DNA from: Bradyrhizobium sp.
GTDB lineage: Bacteria > Pseudomonadota > Alphaproteobacteria > Rhizobiales > Xanthobacteraceae
Direction of reading: 5' to 3'
DNA: 32,322 bases
NCBI GenBank assembly: GCA_030681365.1
Contig: JAUXWH010000207.1
Location: forward strand, 1 to 32,322
Shown: positions 32,046 through 32,322 of the stretch, piece by piece
Position numbering within the stretch: the first letter of the stretch is position 1
Layout of the letters: every line of letters starts with the position of its first letter
Made by a program: the position numbers and the translations under genes
Notes under the pieces: generated by a model
Seen by the model: only the letters and a program-made list of their open reading frames with translations
The model's database searches: none
What the model was told of the DNA's origin: nothing

Positions 32046-32322
32046 CAATGCGCTATAGCGCGTTTCGCTTCTTCGGTGGCGAGATTCGACAGCCGGTCGA
32101 CATAGGCGATGCCGATCGCCGACAGGATGAAGACCGTGTGAATGATGGTCTGCCACATCACGCCGGTTTCAGTGTAGTTGCCTTTCTCCGATCCCAGCGC
32201 TCCCGCCTCGATGAAGGTGCGCAGCAGATGGATCGACGAGATGCCGATGATCGCCATCGCGAGCTTGATCTTGAGCACGCTGGCGTTGACGTGGCTGAGC
32301 CATTCCGGCTCGTCCGGATGAC
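32045..32322 (-). CDS. UPF0114/YqhA-like membrane protein, 5'-truncated
   Basis: The frame is open to the window edge; in the last bases it reads [20 protein letters not shown], so the true start is outside. Visible segments include [20 protein letters not shown] and [23 protein letters not shown], two membrane helices near the C-terminus, in the layout of UPF0114 (TIGR00645). Its function is not established. It is translationally coupled to the MltB-type gene. Confidence 0.85.
   Translation of the reverse strand, partial: HPDEPEWLSHVNASVLKIKLAMAIIGISSIHLLRTFIEAGALGSEKGNYTETGVMWQTIIHTVFILSAIGIAYVDRLSNLATEEAKRAIAH

Noticed and set aside
30930..32105. 391-codon open frame antisense to the MltB-type gene
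   Set aside because: Shadow frame; the transglycosylase on the minus strand has signal peptide, catalytic Glu and binding domain.

Overview
The window reads as chromosomal DNA of a Bradyrhizobiaceae-type alphaproteobacterium (Bradyrhizobium, Rhodopseudomonas or a close relative). This is inferred from the high GC content, strong G/C preference at third codon positions, a napEDABC operon with a perfect FNR/FixK-type box, an Irr-type iron box before bacterioferritin, and dispersed hairpin repeats of a kind I associate with this family. I see no tRNA, rRNA, CRISPR array, transposase or prophage. About 40 genes are supported, two of them broken by single-base frameshifts. Both window edges cut genes: an alpha/beta hydrolase on the left and a UPF0114/YqhA-like membrane protein on the right.

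Left third (1-13.9 kb). After the hydrolase fragment comes a divergent pair, an NmrA-like NAD(P)-binding protein and a LysR regulator, sharing a 13-bp palindrome. A two-gene RND efflux operon (adaptor then pump, minus strand) faces a TetR-family gene across overlapping promoters. Next is a group of envelope or stress genes: a BON-MscS channel broken by a frameshift, a DUF421/YetF membrane protein, a Crp/Fnr-family regulator, a 40-residue membrane ORF, an SH3b protein and a PRC-barrel protein. A luciferase-like flavin monooxygenase follows.

Middle (14-23.7 kb). napEDABC encodes a complete periplasmic nitrate reductase: Tat-exported molybdenum subunit, diheme NapB, tetraheme NapC, chaperone NapD and small membrane protein NapE. 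Its genes overlap or nearly touch. It is followed by a Dda/RecD-like helicase, a 0.48-kb patch of three different palindromic repeats, a secreted beta-rich protein, a J-domain protein, an SDR dehydrogenase, a minimal Fis/FlbD-like HTH protein and a cytochrome P450 without the usual I-helix threonine.

Right third (23.7-32.3 kb). This part is richer in unusual small genes: a collagen-like protein with 33 uninterrupted Gly-X-Y triplets and a charged tail, a small membrane protein, a frameshifted DUF2277 gene, a DUF2188-like protein and a secreted CACC-motif protein. The most interesting locus is a leaderless subtilisin-family protease with a lysine-rich tail. It is followed 45 bp later by an 81-residue protein that looks like a free copy of the protease's own propeptide, which suggests a protease/inhibitor (or protease/chaperone) pair. 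Then come a PPOX flavoprotein, bacterioferritin with a cysteine-rich Bfd-like ferredoxin under a likely Irr box, two paralogous small secreted proteins, and an MltB-type lytic transglycosylase translationally coupled to the UPF0114 gene.
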